A stretch of DNA of 48,873 nucleotides from Clostridia bacterium (GCA_900769665.1 CAAGHL010000062.1:1-48873), one strand, 5' to 3'; counted from the stretch's first letter, positions 27,150-36,341 are shown. Notes: generated by a model not told the origin, from the letters alone. Numbers and translations are program-made.

Positions 27150-27183
27150 CAAAAAACAAAACTCGTCAAATACATTGACGAGC
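27150..27183 (-). terminator. Terminator after murA
   Basis: CTCGTCAA pairs with TTGACGAG, with a short loop, and is followed in minus-strand RNA by TTTTGTTTTTTG. It splits the dcw cluster into two transcription units. Confidence 0.85.
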
Positions 27184-27288
27184 TATATGCAAGTAAATAT
27201 GGATTTTTTACAGTAAATTTAACAAACGTAAGCAATTTTCGGTGCGTTTGTCGCCTAACGGAAACCTGTTTTTAACGTAGTTAAACAT

Positions 27289-28527
27289 TTAGCGAGTTTG
27301 TATGTCCGCGCCGACACTGCAAAGCGCATCGGCAAAGGCCACGTAACCGCGCGAGATATGCCCTTCGTCGTGCACTACGCTAGTGCCTTCCGCACCCAAT
27401 GCCGCCACCACCAATGCCGCGCCGCCACGCAAATCCGCAGAGGTAACTTCCGCACCGTGCAGTCGTCTGCCGTCCACACGTGCGGTGTCGCCCAGTAGCG
27501 AAATTTCCGCGCCCATACGTTGCAACATTTGACAGTTGTGTCGTAGGCGATTTTCAAACAATCGCTCCGTGACGTAGGTGCGCCCACGACTCAGTGCGGC
27601 AAGGGACAACACTTGAGACTGCATATCGGTGTGGAAGGCAGGGTACGGCGCAGTGACAATGTGTCCGTAACCGCGCGGTTGTCGTTTTACACGGATGTAG
27701 GCTTCCGTTTGGGTGTGACGAAAGGTAAAGTTGTCGCACACCGTTTGGGCGAAAGCGGCAAAGTGACCGGGCACGCAATTGCGCAGTGTAAGCTCGCCTC
27801 CGCTTGCAATCACCGCCGAAAGGTAGGTCGCCGCCACTATGCGGTCGGGGATGACGTGAAACTCCGTGCCGTGCAACTTGCCGCAACCGACGATATGCAA
27901 GGTACTGCGCCCCACTCCGTCGATATGCGCGCCCATTTGCACAAGCATTTGGGTAAGGGCAACTACCTCGGGTTCCAAGGCGCAGTTGGACAGCACAAAC
28001 TCGCCTACGCCCGAAGCCGCCGCACAAATCAGGTTTTCCGTTGCACCTACGCTGGCAAACCGCAACGAATAGTTTGTACCATGCGACTTACCCACGCAAC
28101 GCAAACTGTCGCCGTTGTCAACGACATCCACGCCCATGGCACGCAGTCCGTCGACGTGTATGTCCATAGGGCGAGTGCCGATTGCACAACCGCCCGGCAA
28201 AGGCAAAGTGACGGCACCGCACCTAGCCAAGCACGGCGCAAGTAGCAACGCCGAACCTCGCAACAAGCATGCGATGTCGCGAGGAATCTCCGCCGTGGTA
28301 GGCGCACCCCTTACCGATACGACGTCGCCCACACGCCTGACACGTTTGCCGACGGCGGACAACAGCAACAACATGTTGTCTACGTCCACGATTTGCGGAC
28401 AGTTGGTCAGCACTACTTCTTCGTCAGTCAATATCGTTGCCGCAAGCAACGTAAGCGCACAGTTTTTTGCGCCGTACACGTCAAGACTGCCACAAAGCTT
28501 TTTGCCGCCGTTTACTATGTAATCCAA
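27289..28527 (-). CDS. murA: UDP-N-acetylglucosamine 1-carboxyvinyltransferase
   Basis: First committed step of peptidoglycan precursor synthesis: adds enolpyruvate from PEP to UDP-GlcNAc. It has 412 residues. The N-terminal GAKNCALTLLAA is conserved, and the catalytic loop PGGCAIGTRPMDIH carries Cys114, the residue modified by fosfomycin in sensitive enzymes. The start is TTG; its AAGGTG ribosome site and first four codons lie inside the ftsW 3' end (13-base overlap). murA is not a usual member of this cluster position, where murG or murC would be expected. Whether a second murA exists elsewhere is unknown. Confidence 0.94.
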   Translation of the reverse strand: MDYIVNGGKKLCGSLDVYGAKNCALTLLAATILTDEEVVLTNCPQIVDVDNMLLLLSAVGKRVRRVGDVVSVRGAPTTAEIPRDIACLLRGSALLLAPCLARCGAVTLPLPGGCAIGTRPMDIHVDGLRAMGVDVVDNGDSLRCVGKSHGTNYSLRFASVGATENLICAAASGVGEFVLSNCALEPEVVALTQMLVQMGAHIDGVGRSTLHIVGCGKLHGTEFHVIPDRIVAATYLSAVIASGGELTLRNCVPGHFAAFAQTVCDNFTFRHTQTEAYIRVKRQPRGYGHIVTAPYPAFHTDMQSQVLSLAALSRGRTYVTERLFENRLRHNCQMLQRMGAEISLLGDTARVDGRRLHGAEVTSADLRGGAALVVAALGAEGTSVVHDEGHISRGYVAFADALCSVGADIQTR

Positions 28528-29675
28528 TTGTTTGCACCTTGCGAAAATGAATTTTTTGACAGGTTTACCAACAGCCCTGCCGCCGACATAAACACCACCA
28601 GCGACGTGCCGCCGTAGCTGATAAAGGGCAACGGCAAACCCGTAGGCGGAATACTGCCCGTAACCACGGCAAAGTTGACAAGCGTTTGCACGGCAATGAC
28701 CGCCGTAATGCCCGAAGCGAGGAAAAACTCGAACTTGCCCTTACTGTTGACGGCTATGCGCACGCCGCGCAGTATCAGCACGACAAACAGCACAAACACA
28801 ACCAAACAGCCGAACAACCCCGTTTCCTCGCCGATGACGGAAAACACAAAGTCGCTTTCGGCAAAGGGCAAAAAGCGGTATTTTTGCCTACTGTTGAACA
28901 ACCCCACGCCAAACCAACCGCCGCTACCCAACGCATACAGCGACTGTATCAGTTGATAGCCCTCGCCCTTGGGGGATGCCCACGGATCGAGGAAGGCAAG
29001 CAAACGTTGCACGCGGTATGGCTCGATAAGTATCAGCACGGGTGCGGCAACGACAAGCGGCAAACTCATCAGCAAAAAGTACCGCCACTTTACGCCGCCG
29101 AGAAACAGCATTACCACCATTACCGCCGCAACGCATACGGTGACGGACATGTTAGGCTCGGTGATGATGAGCAAACACAGCGCACCGCCAACGGCAAGCG
29201 GAACAACGGCGTAGTGCAACTTGGTCATATCGAACCGAGTCATGTACACCGAACAAAACAGCACGTAGGCAAACTTGGCGATTTCCGACGGTTGCAAGGA
29301 AAAGCCGCCAAAGCCTATCCAACGCTTTGCGCCGTAGTTTTCGATGCCGATGCCGGGCACAAACACCAAGCCCAGCAACACTGCCGACACGGCAACGCCA
29401 ACTATCCAAAGTTTTTTTACAAAGGCTAGCGAAATATTGGCGCACAGAAAAAACGCCGCAATGCCCACAGCCGCCCCGACTGCTTGCTTGGCAACGAAGT
29501 AGTACTTGTTGCCGTAGGTTTGCTCGGCGGAGTAGTTGCTTGCCGAGTACACAAACAACAAGCCGACGGCAACCAACGCAAATACGACAAGCGTAAGCAC
29601 TATGTCACCGCCCTGCTTGCCTCCGATTTTGCCACGAGGTTTGACGGCAAACAATCCGCCGAGTTTAGCTAACAT
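28515..29675 (-). CDS. ftsW: Lipid II-polymerising glycosyltransferase FtsW (SEDS family)
   Basis: A polytopic membrane protein of 386 residues that polymerises lipid II at the division septum together with a class B PBP. About ten hydrophobic segments and the SEDS motifs WIGFGGFSLQPSEIAKF, VFSVIGEETGLFG and PTGLPLPFISYGGTS are present. The ATG at 29675 gives a start overlapping the murD stop by 11 bases with AAGGAT upstream; a longer frame reaching into murD is rejected. The cognate PBP is probably the one at 33914-35635. Confidence 0.94.
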   Translation of the reverse strand: MLAKLGGLFAVKPRGKIGGKQGGDIVLTLVVFALVAVGLLFVYSASNYSAEQTYGNKYYFVAKQAVGAAVGIAAFFLCANISLAFVKKLWIVGVAVSAVLLGLVFVPGIGIENYGAKRWIGFGGFSLQPSEIAKFAYVLFCSVYMTRFDMTKLHYAVVPLAVGGALCLLIITEPNMSVTVCVAAVMVVMLFLGGVKWRYFLLMSLPLVVAAPVLILIEPYRVQRLLAFLDPWASPKGEGYQLIQSLYALGSGGWFGVGLFNSRQKYRFLPFAESDFVFSVIGEETGLFGCLVVFVLFVVLILRGVRIAVNSKGKFEFFLASGITAVIAVQTLVNFAVVTGSIPPTGLPLPFISYGGTSLVVFMSAAGLLVNLSKNSFSQGANNWIT

Positions 29676-30954
29676 TGAAGGTATCCTTGACAAGCTTTTG
29701 GAAATATTCGCCGCGCTCGGCATATCCGCCGAACATATCGAAACTAGCGCAAGCGTTGCTCATAAGCACAACCGACAACGGCAAATCACAAACGGCATTG
29801 TAGCATGCTTGCACTGCGGTTTGGTAGTCGGCACACACAATAACGTCCACACTGCTACGGGCGGCGGCAATGCGCATACGCTCGGCTGTTTGTCCGACGG
29901 CAACGACCTTGACAACGGTCTGCGGAATATCGGCAAACAGTTCGTTGAAGTTTTCGCCCTTGTCCGAGCCGCCGACGATTAGCGAAATCGGGCGTGCCTC
30001 GAAACAACGCAAAGCCGCAAGCGTGGCATGCACGTTTGTACCTTTGCTGTCGTCAACAAAGGTGACATTGCCTACCGTTGCAAACGTTTGTATGCGGTGC
30101 GGCAAAAATGCGTAATCGGCAACGGCATTGACCGCCGAAGCGAAGTCAAACCCGAGCGCAACGCACGCCGTGATTGCCGCCAAAACATTGCTTTTGTTGT
30201 GGGGATAGTCCGACGGAAAAACGCACTCGGCACGAGCGAGAGTTCCGTTGAAATTGCAAACGACACTGTTGCCGCTCGCTATGTACACGTTTGCCGCAGG
30301 GTTGCTTGTCGAGTAGTACAGCACACGGCAATTTGCATGAGAAGAAAAAGTGAACAGCTGTTTGTCATCGGCGTTAAACACGGCGTATTGTCGACTGTTT
30401 TGGTGCAAAAAATTGTTACACTTTGCCGACACGTAACTGTCGTAACTGCCGTGGTAGTCGAGGTGATCCGGCGCAATGTTGGTAAACACGCTGACGGCAG
30501 GAGCAAAATCGTAGGCGTCGGCAAGTTGGAAGCTGGAGCTTTCCAACACGACGATTTCCTTGTCCGTCACTTTCGCCACCTCCGCCGACAGCGGCACTCC
30601 GCCGTTACCGAGCAATCGAGAGGGTGCGCCGAGCTTATCCGAAATGTGCTTGATTAGCCTACAAACTGTGGTCTTGCCGTTGGTCCCCGTGACGGAAACA
30701 ATGCGCCCCTTGCACAACGAAAAGCAATACGACAACTCGCCCACCACACGTTTGGCGTAACGCCTTGCCGCAACAAGTCCGTTTGCCGTGGGCGGCACGC
30801 CGGGGCTGACAATTACAGTTTTGTCGCAAAAATCGGCGTCGCAATCGAAGCCGTGTTCATCGTCGTACATTATCGGGTTTACACCGCTTGATTTAACCAG
30901 TTTGGCTAAACTTTGCCCCGTTTTGCCCCGTCCGTAAACTACTATGTCTGACAT
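29665..30954 (-). CDS. murD: UDP-N-acetylmuramoylalanine-D-glutamate ligase
   Basis: Adds D-glutamate to UDP-MurNAc-L-Ala in the cytosol. It has 429 residues. The N-terminal Rossmann-like start (VVYGRGKTGQSLAKL) binds the uridine part, SVTGTNGKTTVCRLI is the ATP loop near residue 88, and APDHLDYHGS and VDDSKGTNVHAT are Mur ligase motifs. The start follows the mraY stop with one base between them and a GGAG in the mraY tail. Confidence 0.95.
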   Translation of the reverse strand: MSDIVVYGRGKTGQSLAKLVKSSGVNPIMYDDEHGFDCDADFCDKTVIVSPGVPPTANGLVAARRYAKRVVGELSYCFSLCKGRIVSVTGTNGKTTVCRLIKHISDKLGAPSRLLGNGGVPLSAEVAKVTDKEIVVLESSSFQLADAYDFAPAVSVFTNIAPDHLDYHGSYDSYVSAKCNNFLHQNSRQYAVFNADDKQLFTFSSHANCRVLYYSTSNPAANVYIASGNSVVCNFNGTLARAECVFPSDYPHNKSNVLAAITACVALGFDFASAVNAVADYAFLPHRIQTFATVGNVTFVDDSKGTNVHATLAALRCFEARPISLIVGGSDKGENFNELFADIPQTVVKVVAVGQTAERMRIAAARSSVDVIVCADYQTAVQACYNAVCDLPLSVVLMSNACASFDMFGGYAERGEYFQKLVKDTFNVS

Positions 30955-30955
30955 A

Positions 30956-31951
30956 TTATTCTCCGAAACACGCTAAAATTAAAGTAGTTGCGACTGTGAC
31001 GAAGCAATACAAGGCGCAAATACGGCTTTCACTCCACCCCTTTTGTTGCAAATGGTGATGGAACGGCGCCATCAAAAACACCCTTTTACCGCCGCTTAGT
31101 TTGAAGTAAACCACTTGCACAATGACGGACACACAACTGACGACGTACATCAACCCGACAACGGGGATAAACAAACTCATGCGAGTAAAGATTGCCACGC
31201 ATGCGACAAGCGCGCCGAGCGCAAGACTGCCTGTATCTCCCATAAATACTTTGGCGTTGTTGACGTTGAACAGCAAAAACGCCCACAGCGCACCGACGGA
31301 CACAATGCACAACGTAACGATGTTGTCAAGCGTTTCCACTGCATAGGTGTCGCCGACGGATTCCGACATTGCTCGTTCCCGAAACAACAGCACGATCATA
31401 CCCACTAGAAAACACATCGTAGTGCTTGTCGCCAAGCCGTCTATGCCGTCGGTAAGGTTGACGCCGTTTGTGCATGCGACAAAAATGAACACCACTAACG
31501 GAATGACCCAAAATCCGACGTCCACCGACTTTACCGAGAAGGGCAACCGAAGTTTGCTACCCACCACTACATTGCCGTAAACGTACAGCCCGACAAACAC
31601 GGCAACCGCCAATTGGAAGAGTATTTTTTGGTAGGCGCGTAGACCCAAGTTTCGCTTGTAGCGCAGTTTGATGAAGTCGTCCAAAAAACCGATTACGCCG
31701 TACGCTACAAACACCGCAACAGCCACCAAAATCGTGCGGTCGGACAGGTCGCAAAATATCAGCGCACTTGCGGCAATGGCAATGACGAAAGCAATGCCGC
31801 CCATGGTCGGTGTACCTGCTTTGGCTTGGTGCTCGGTGACATAGGACAGTATCTCCTGCCCGACTTTCAGTTTTTTCAGCAAGGGCAACAGTACGCTTGT
31901 CAACACCAAGCACAATGTAAACCCTACAAAAAATTCCGCTACGCGATACAT
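30956..31951 (-). CDS. mraY: Phospho-N-acetylmuramoyl-pentapeptide transferase
   Basis: Membrane enzyme that moves phospho-MurNAc-pentapeptide onto undecaprenyl phosphate, making lipid I. It has 331 residues and about ten transmembrane segments. The motifs GTPTMGG, GFLDDFIK, NLTDGIDGLA, FMGDTGSLALG and PFHHHLQQKGWSE contain the catalytic aspartates and the histidine cluster. The ATG at 31951 follows AAGGAG; the 42-codon upward extension runs into murE and is rejected. It lies 34 bases after murE, with no murF between them. Confidence 0.95.
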   Translation of the reverse strand: MYRVAEFFVGFTLCLVLTSVLLPLLKKLKVGQEILSYVTEHQAKAGTPTMGGIAFVIAIAASALIFCDLSDRTILVAVAVFVAYGVIGFLDDFIKLRYKRNLGLRAYQKILFQLAVAVFVGLYVYGNVVVGSKLRLPFSVKSVDVGFWVIPLVVFIFVACTNGVNLTDGIDGLATSTTMCFLVGMIVLLFRERAMSESVGDTYAVETLDNIVTLCIVSVGALWAFLLFNVNNAKVFMGDTGSLALGALVACVAIFTRMSLFIPVVGLMYVVSCVSVIVQVVYFKLSGGKRVFLMAPFHHHLQQKGWSESRICALYCFVTVATTLILACFGE

Positions 31952-31985
31952 TTTTCTCCTTACGGCTCTATTGCGGTTTAATTGT

Positions 31986-33413
31986 CTATTCGGCAAGTAT
32001 GCGACGGACGGTGTCGCAGTCGGAGTAAGGCACTTTTCTGCCGCGAGTTTCTTGGTAGCACTCCGCACCCTTGCCAAGTATTGCTACGGTGTCGCCGCAC
32101 TTTGCTTTGTCCAGCGCAAGCCTAGTTGCAGTGGCACGGTTTAGCACCACTTTGTGTGGGCAGGTAAGTCCGCCGAGCGCGTCGGCAACGATTTCCGACG
32201 GGTCTTCGTAACGAGGATTGTCATTGGTCAGCACGGCAAAGTCGGCGTATTTGCTGACGGCTTGCGCCATAAGCGGACGTTTGAGTTTGTCACGATTTCC
32301 GCCGCAACCGAATACGACAATCAGCTTGCCGACGGTTGTCTTGCGCAAATGGGACAGTATGTTGTCTATGCCGTCGGGCGTGTGGGCAAAGTCCACCACG
32401 ATCCGCCTGCCATCGGAAGAAGTAATTGTTTCGTTGCGCCCGTCGATGCGGTCGACGTCTTCCAATGCGGCAACCGCAATGCCCAAGTCCACGCCGCACA
32501 CGCTTGCCACGGACAATGCCGCAAGGGCGTTGTACACATTGAATCGTCCGCTAAGGGACAAATGCACGACGGCTTTCTTGCCGAGGCAATCGGCGACAAA
32601 GGTTGTCCCCTCGTCGGCAACGCACACTTCGCTTGCAGATACATCCGCCCGAGCGCCGCATACCGAGTAAGTTACCGACGGAACAAGGGGCAAGATTTCT
32701 TTGCCTACGGAGTCGTCGATATTGACAACGGCGTTTGTGACGTATTGTGGACAAAACAGGCTAAGTTTAACCCTCTTGTAGTTGTCCATTGTGCCGAAGT
32801 AGTCCAAGTGGTCGCGCGAAAAATTGGTAAACACCGCTACTTCCGCACGCATGCCAACAAGTTTTCGCAAAGCGATGGCGTGCGCCGACGCTTCGATGAA
32901 TACGTAGCGCACCTTGTTGAGGTACATTTGCTTTAACCAACCGTGAAGCTCGATGGGGTCGGGCGTGGTAAGGTGCGAGGCATGCTTTTTGCCTGCGAAA
33001 AATACGCCGTTTGTGCCGATAACGCCCGTGTTGTAGCCTGCCGCGCGAAAAATTGCGTCCAACAAATAGGTTGTGGACGTTTTGCCGTTTGTACCGACCA
33101 CGTACACCAACTTCATTTTGTCGCAAGCGTTTTCGTAAAAATTTCTTGCGCAAATTGCCATTGCCGCGCGGGCGTCGGGGACAACAAACTGCAATGCCTC
33201 CGTGTCCAACTTGCGCTCGGTGACCAATGCCACTGCGCCGTCGCCGATTGCCTTGCGAAAAAAGTCATGTCCGTCGCGCCGACTGCCCTTCAAGCAAAAA
33301 AATAAGCAACCCGAACAGACCTCCGACGTGTCGCACGCCAAAGAGGTAATGTCGAAGTTGCCTTCGCCGACCTTTTGATACGCTACGCCGTCCAATATTT
33401 GTTGCAAGTACAT
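31986..33413 (-). CDS. murE: UDP-MurNAc-L-Ala-D-Glu:meso-diaminopimelate ligase
   Basis: Adds the third amino acid of the peptidoglycan stem. It has 475 residues. VVGTNGKTSTTYL is the ATP loop near residue 107, and LTTPDPIEL, FTNFSRDHLDYFG and FAHTPDGI are family motifs. NDNPRYEDP carries the DNPR signature of meso-diaminopimelate-type enzymes, so the cell wall is probably of the mDAP type. The ATG follows GGAG. An unusual 500-base gap separates it from the upstream pbp gene. Confidence 0.95.
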   Translation of the reverse strand: MYLQQILDGVAYQKVGEGNFDITSLACDTSEVCSGCLFFCLKGSRRDGHDFFRKAIGDGAVALVTERKLDTEALQFVVPDARAAMAICARNFYENACDKMKLVYVVGTNGKTSTTYLLDAIFRAAGYNTGVIGTNGVFFAGKKHASHLTTPDPIELHGWLKQMYLNKVRYVFIEASAHAIALRKLVGMRAEVAVFTNFSRDHLDYFGTMDNYKRVKLSLFCPQYVTNAVVNIDDSVGKEILPLVPSVTYSVCGARADVSASEVCVADEGTTFVADCLGKKAVVHLSLSGRFNVYNALAALSVASVCGVDLGIAVAALEDVDRIDGRNETITSSDGRRIVVDFAHTPDGIDNILSHLRKTTVGKLIVVFGCGGNRDKLKRPLMAQAVSKYADFAVLTNDNPRYEDPSEIVADALGGLTCPHKVVLNRATATRLALDKAKCGDTVAILGKGAECYQETRGRKVPYSDCDTVRRILAE

Positions 33414-33471
33414 TAGGGTTGCTCCATATGAGATATTGTATTGTTGCGGATAAAGAAAAATACCAAATATA

Positions 33472-33492
33472 GCGACCTAACGTCGACGAGTA
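33472..33492 (+). repeat. Shared intergenic motif, copy 3
   Basis: Exact 21-base match to the reverse complement of 18042-18062, and near match to 13730-13749. It lies about 60 bases upstream of murE. Confidence 0.65.
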
Positions 33493-33639
33493 GGGTTGAT
33501 TACAGTACCAAACTTACATAGTTACTAAAGTTATCGTCTACAACTGCTCCTCGGGATGGCATAATACACATTGTAACGCAATGTTTACTTGCAAATTTAC
33601 TGTTTATTTGCACGTTGGAATAAAGTCCTTTGACATTGA

Positions 33640-33661
33640 GGGGTGGGTGGTCGGGGTAGGG
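33640..33661 (+). other. Potential G-quadruplex
   Basis: Four G runs (GGGG, GGG, GGGG, GGG) with loops of 1, 5 and 2 bases on the plus strand, which is the template strand for dcw transcription. It could slow polymerase between pbp and murE. A 66-codon frame on the opposite strand has no ribosome site and is not called. Confidence 0.45.
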
Positions 33662-33762
33662 AACGGCGGGGCATTTAACGAGATTTTCGGAGATACTCAT
33701 AAACTGAAAAAAAAAATCACCACTACGTGTCCTTATGATTTAATAATACACAAATTTGAAAA

Positions 33763-33901
33763 CACGTTCGGCAAATACAATGTAACTTGAAAACCTCGGA
33801 GGGAGGGTGCGGCTGGGAAACAAGAGCCGAAGCTGACCTTTTTACCCGAGTGTAGGGAGCTATCAGAGCGTTTTTCGATTGCATTGTATTTGCCGAACGT
33901 G
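33763..33901. ncRNA. 139-bp element with 20-bp perfect terminal inverted repeats; candidate structured RNA
   Basis: Arms 33763-33782 and 33882-33901 are perfectly complementary over 20 bases and enclose 99 bases. Inside are a CGGCT/AGCCG hairpin (33810-33829), an outer CTCGG/CCGAG pairing (33795-33799 with 33846-33850) and purine-rich loops. It starts 12 bases after the pbp stop and would form a very stable structure in the pbp-murE mRNA, or in an independent RNA of either strand. A small transposon-like (MITE) origin is the alternative. It was not matched by eye to a named RNA family. Confidence 0.45.
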
Positions 33902-33913
33902 AGAAGCAAACAT

Positions 33914-35635
33914 TTATTTATGTTGAATTTCGCTAATACGTCTTATGATTTCGCCGGAATAGGGGGCGGCCACTATTGACCCATACGACTGTCCTCTAGG
34001 TTCATCCACAATAAAAAGTACAAGATACTTCGGCGAAGATGCAGGGAAAAAGCCCACAAAGCTGGACACATACTTGCCCGTAGCAAGTTTGCCGTTTTCA
34101 AACTTTTGCGCAGTGCCTGTCTTGCCGCCAACCTCGCAACCTTCCACATCGGCGTTTTTGCCGCCGCCTTCCGCCACCACTCGCCGCAACATTTCGGCGA
34201 TTTGTTTGCTCGTGTTTTCGCTAATGGCACGTCCTCGCACCGTGGTCGAATACCGCTTGACCGTTTTGCCTGTGGTAGGGTCGACAATTTCCTTGACAAG
34301 ATACGGTTGCATAAGCAAACCGCCGTTTACTGCCGCCGCCGTAGCGCAACACAACTGCAAGGGCGTTACGGCAATGGTTTGCCCAAAACCGATACGCGCC
34401 AAGTCGCCCCGAGTTACCGTACTTTGTGGCACTACCAACCCCGACTGCTCCCCGATAAAGTCGATTCCGCTACTACTGCCGTACCCAAACGCCGACAAAT
34501 ACTTGTAAAATGTGTCCTTGCCTAGCGACAGCGCAATGTCGGTAAACACGGGATTACAACTGTTTTTGAGCGCATCTGACAGGTTCTCGTTGCTATGCTT
34601 GCCGTTGACGTGCTTCGTCCAACAGCTTATTTTGCTACCGTCAATCACCCTCACTCCCGACGAGCTAAAAATGTGCGTAGGGCTAAACGCCGCAGGGTTG
34701 CCGAGTTCGTACTCGTTTAGGCATGCCGCCGCGGTAAGTATTTTGAAGGTCGACCCCGGCTCGTACACGTCGGTAAGTAGGGTGTTTTTGCTGTATTTCA
34801 TAAGGGTGGACACATCGTCGCGCGGCAAATTGTTTAGGTCGACGCCGGGTTTTGCGCCCATGGCAAGTATTTCGCCGCTGTTGACGTCCATTACAATGCA
34901 CTTGGTGGACTGCGCCCCTTGGTTGAGCAACGCCAACTGCAACACGTCTTCCACCACGGCTTGTATTTCCACGTCTATCGTCAGCCGCAACGTCATACCG
35001 TCCACGGCAGGGATGTAGCTCATTGCGCCGTCCGTCAGTTCCTTGCCGACAAGGTCGGTTTCGGTAAGCACCTCGCCGTCAATGCCTGCCAAATACTTGT
35101 CGTAGTAGGCTTCCAACCCCGTTTGCCCTACGCCGTCGCTAGACACAAACCCCAACGTTTGGCACAACAAATCTCCAAAAGCGTACTTTCGCGTGCCTTG
35201 TTCCGCCAAGTACACGCCGTCTAGGTTCAGCGCACGCACCGCACCTGCAGTTTCCTCATCCAAACCCGAAGCAATGCGCACTTCCGACACGCCCGTGCGG
35301 TTTACCTTGTCGCTAAGTTTGGTTTTGTCGATATGCAACAGCGCCGACAGCTCCCCTACAACCTTGTCGCCGTCGGTAACACTCTTGGGGCGCACGTACA
35401 ACGCAAAACTTGTTTCCGTACCGGCAAGCAACACGCCGTTGCGGTCGACAATGTCCCCTCGATACGCCGAAACGGGCAACTCGCGCGTCCATTGGTCGGC
35501 GGCTTTGGCTTGCAATTGCCTACCCCAAACTACTTGTATATACGCCAAACGGAAAAATATTCCGCAAAACAAAAAAATTGCCGCCACAAATAGTGACAGC
35601 AATCTCTTCTTGCAAGTTAAATAATTTTGTTGCAA
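33914..35635 (-). CDS. Class B penicillin-binding protein (FtsI/SpoVD/PBP2 family)
   Basis: A septal or spore-cortex peptidoglycan transpeptidase of 573 residues. It has an N-terminal membrane anchor (about residues 12-32), a pedestal with YRGDIVDRNG, and the transpeptidase domain with EPGSTFK (active Ser near residue 294), SCN and KTGTAQK. No PASTA domain is seen, which favours a vegetative FtsI-like role over classical SpoVD. The start is TTG, five bases after GGAGG and one base after the stop of the upstream gene. It is expected to act with FtsW. Confidence 0.92.
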   Translation of the reverse strand: MQQNYLTCKKRLLSLFVAAIFLFCGIFFRLAYIQVVWGRQLQAKAADQWTRELPVSAYRGDIVDRNGVLLAGTETSFALYVRPKSVTDGDKVVGELSALLHIDKTKLSDKVNRTGVSEVRIASGLDEETAGAVRALNLDGVYLAEQGTRKYAFGDLLCQTLGFVSSDGVGQTGLEAYYDKYLAGIDGEVLTETDLVGKELTDGAMSYIPAVDGMTLRLTIDVEIQAVVEDVLQLALLNQGAQSTKCIVMDVNSGEILAMGAKPGVDLNNLPRDDVSTLMKYSKNTLLTDVYEPGSTFKILTAAACLNEYELGNPAAFSPTHIFSSSGVRVIDGSKISCWTKHVNGKHSNENLSDALKNSCNPVFTDIALSLGKDTFYKYLSAFGYGSSSGIDFIGEQSGLVVPQSTVTRGDLARIGFGQTIAVTPLQLCCATAAAVNGGLLMQPYLVKEIVDPTTGKTVKRYSTTVRGRAISENTSKQIAEMLRRVVAEGGGKNADVEGCEVGGKTGTAQKFENGKLATGKYVSSFVGFFPASSPKYLVLFIVDEPRGQSYGSIVAAPYSGEIIRRISEIQHK

Positions 35636-35636
35636 A

Positions 35637-36296
35637 TCAGCCTCCGAAAACTCCGTTCAACCAATCGCACAATGCGTCGAACCAGTTGGATTCGATTTGG
35701 AAATTTTGTGCGGGTCTGGTGTCCAATCTTTGGTAGAAATGCGTGTTTGTTTCCGCCGCGTCGACGTAGCCGAGTTGTGTGGCACGGTCAAACAAAGCGT
35801 CGGTGTTGCCGTTAGCGTCGGAAATCGCACTGTCCAATGCCGCGCCTGCGCCCACTGCGGAGTCATACGCCGTGTTGAGTTGCGCAAAGGAAGCAAACGT
35901 ACCGCCAACGCTTACTGCGCACAAAGTGACGGCAAGTACAAGGCAAAGCACTACTGCCACGTAGCTGACGGCAATCACCTTTGTTTTGGTGTTGGTCTTT
36001 GCACGGGGCGTAGCTTGCGCCGAGTAGTCGCGTTGGTAGCTCATGTTGAGCGTTTGTGTGCTTGGCATAACGTCGCTGTTAGCCGTAGTTTGCGGATCTT
36101 CCGTCACCGTCATGTTGCCAAGACGTTGTTGGATGTCTTGTAGAGAGAACTCGCTGTTGTCCGTTTGCGCGCTACCGCTAGTCATTGTAGTGCTGTTTGT
36201 GGTTTGTTGCGCCGCGTCGGAAAAGAACGGATGCGCCACACCCGCGTAAACGTCTGTATTTTGATCAAATTGGTTGGAAGATTCGTTTCTGAACAT
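35637..36296 (-). CDS. FtsL-like bitopic membrane protein
   Basis: A 219-residue protein in the position of ftsL (between rsmH and the class B PBP). It has a polar, Thr/Ser/Gln-rich cytoplasmic part of about 105 residues, one transmembrane segment (about residues 108-130) and a short outer helix-rich part. Real FtsL proteins are near 110 residues with a coiled coil; here the coiled coil is weak and the cytoplasmic arm is unusually long, so only position and topology support the name. The ATG at 36296 follows AAGGTGG; GTG codons just upstream are less likely. Confidence 0.55.
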   Translation of the reverse strand: MFRNESSNQFDQNTDVYAGVAHPFFSDAAQQTTNSTTMTSGSAQTDNSEFSLQDIQQRLGNMTVTEDPQTTANSDVMPSTQTLNMSYQRDYSAQATPRAKTNTKTKVIAVSYVAVVLCLVLAVTLCAVSVGGTFASFAQLNTAYDSAVGAGAALDSAISDANGNTDALFDRATQLGYVDAAETNTHFYQRLDTRPAQNFQIESNWFDALCDWLNGVFGG

Positions 36297-36341
36297 TGTA
36301 TTCACCACCTTGGTCTAATATGTCGAGGACAAATGTATTTC

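Noticed and set aside
33500..33700. A 66-codon minus-strand frame upstream of murE
   Set aside because: No ribosome site; its Pro-rich part is just the C-rich strand of the G-quadruplex run, and the rest lacks protein-like composition.
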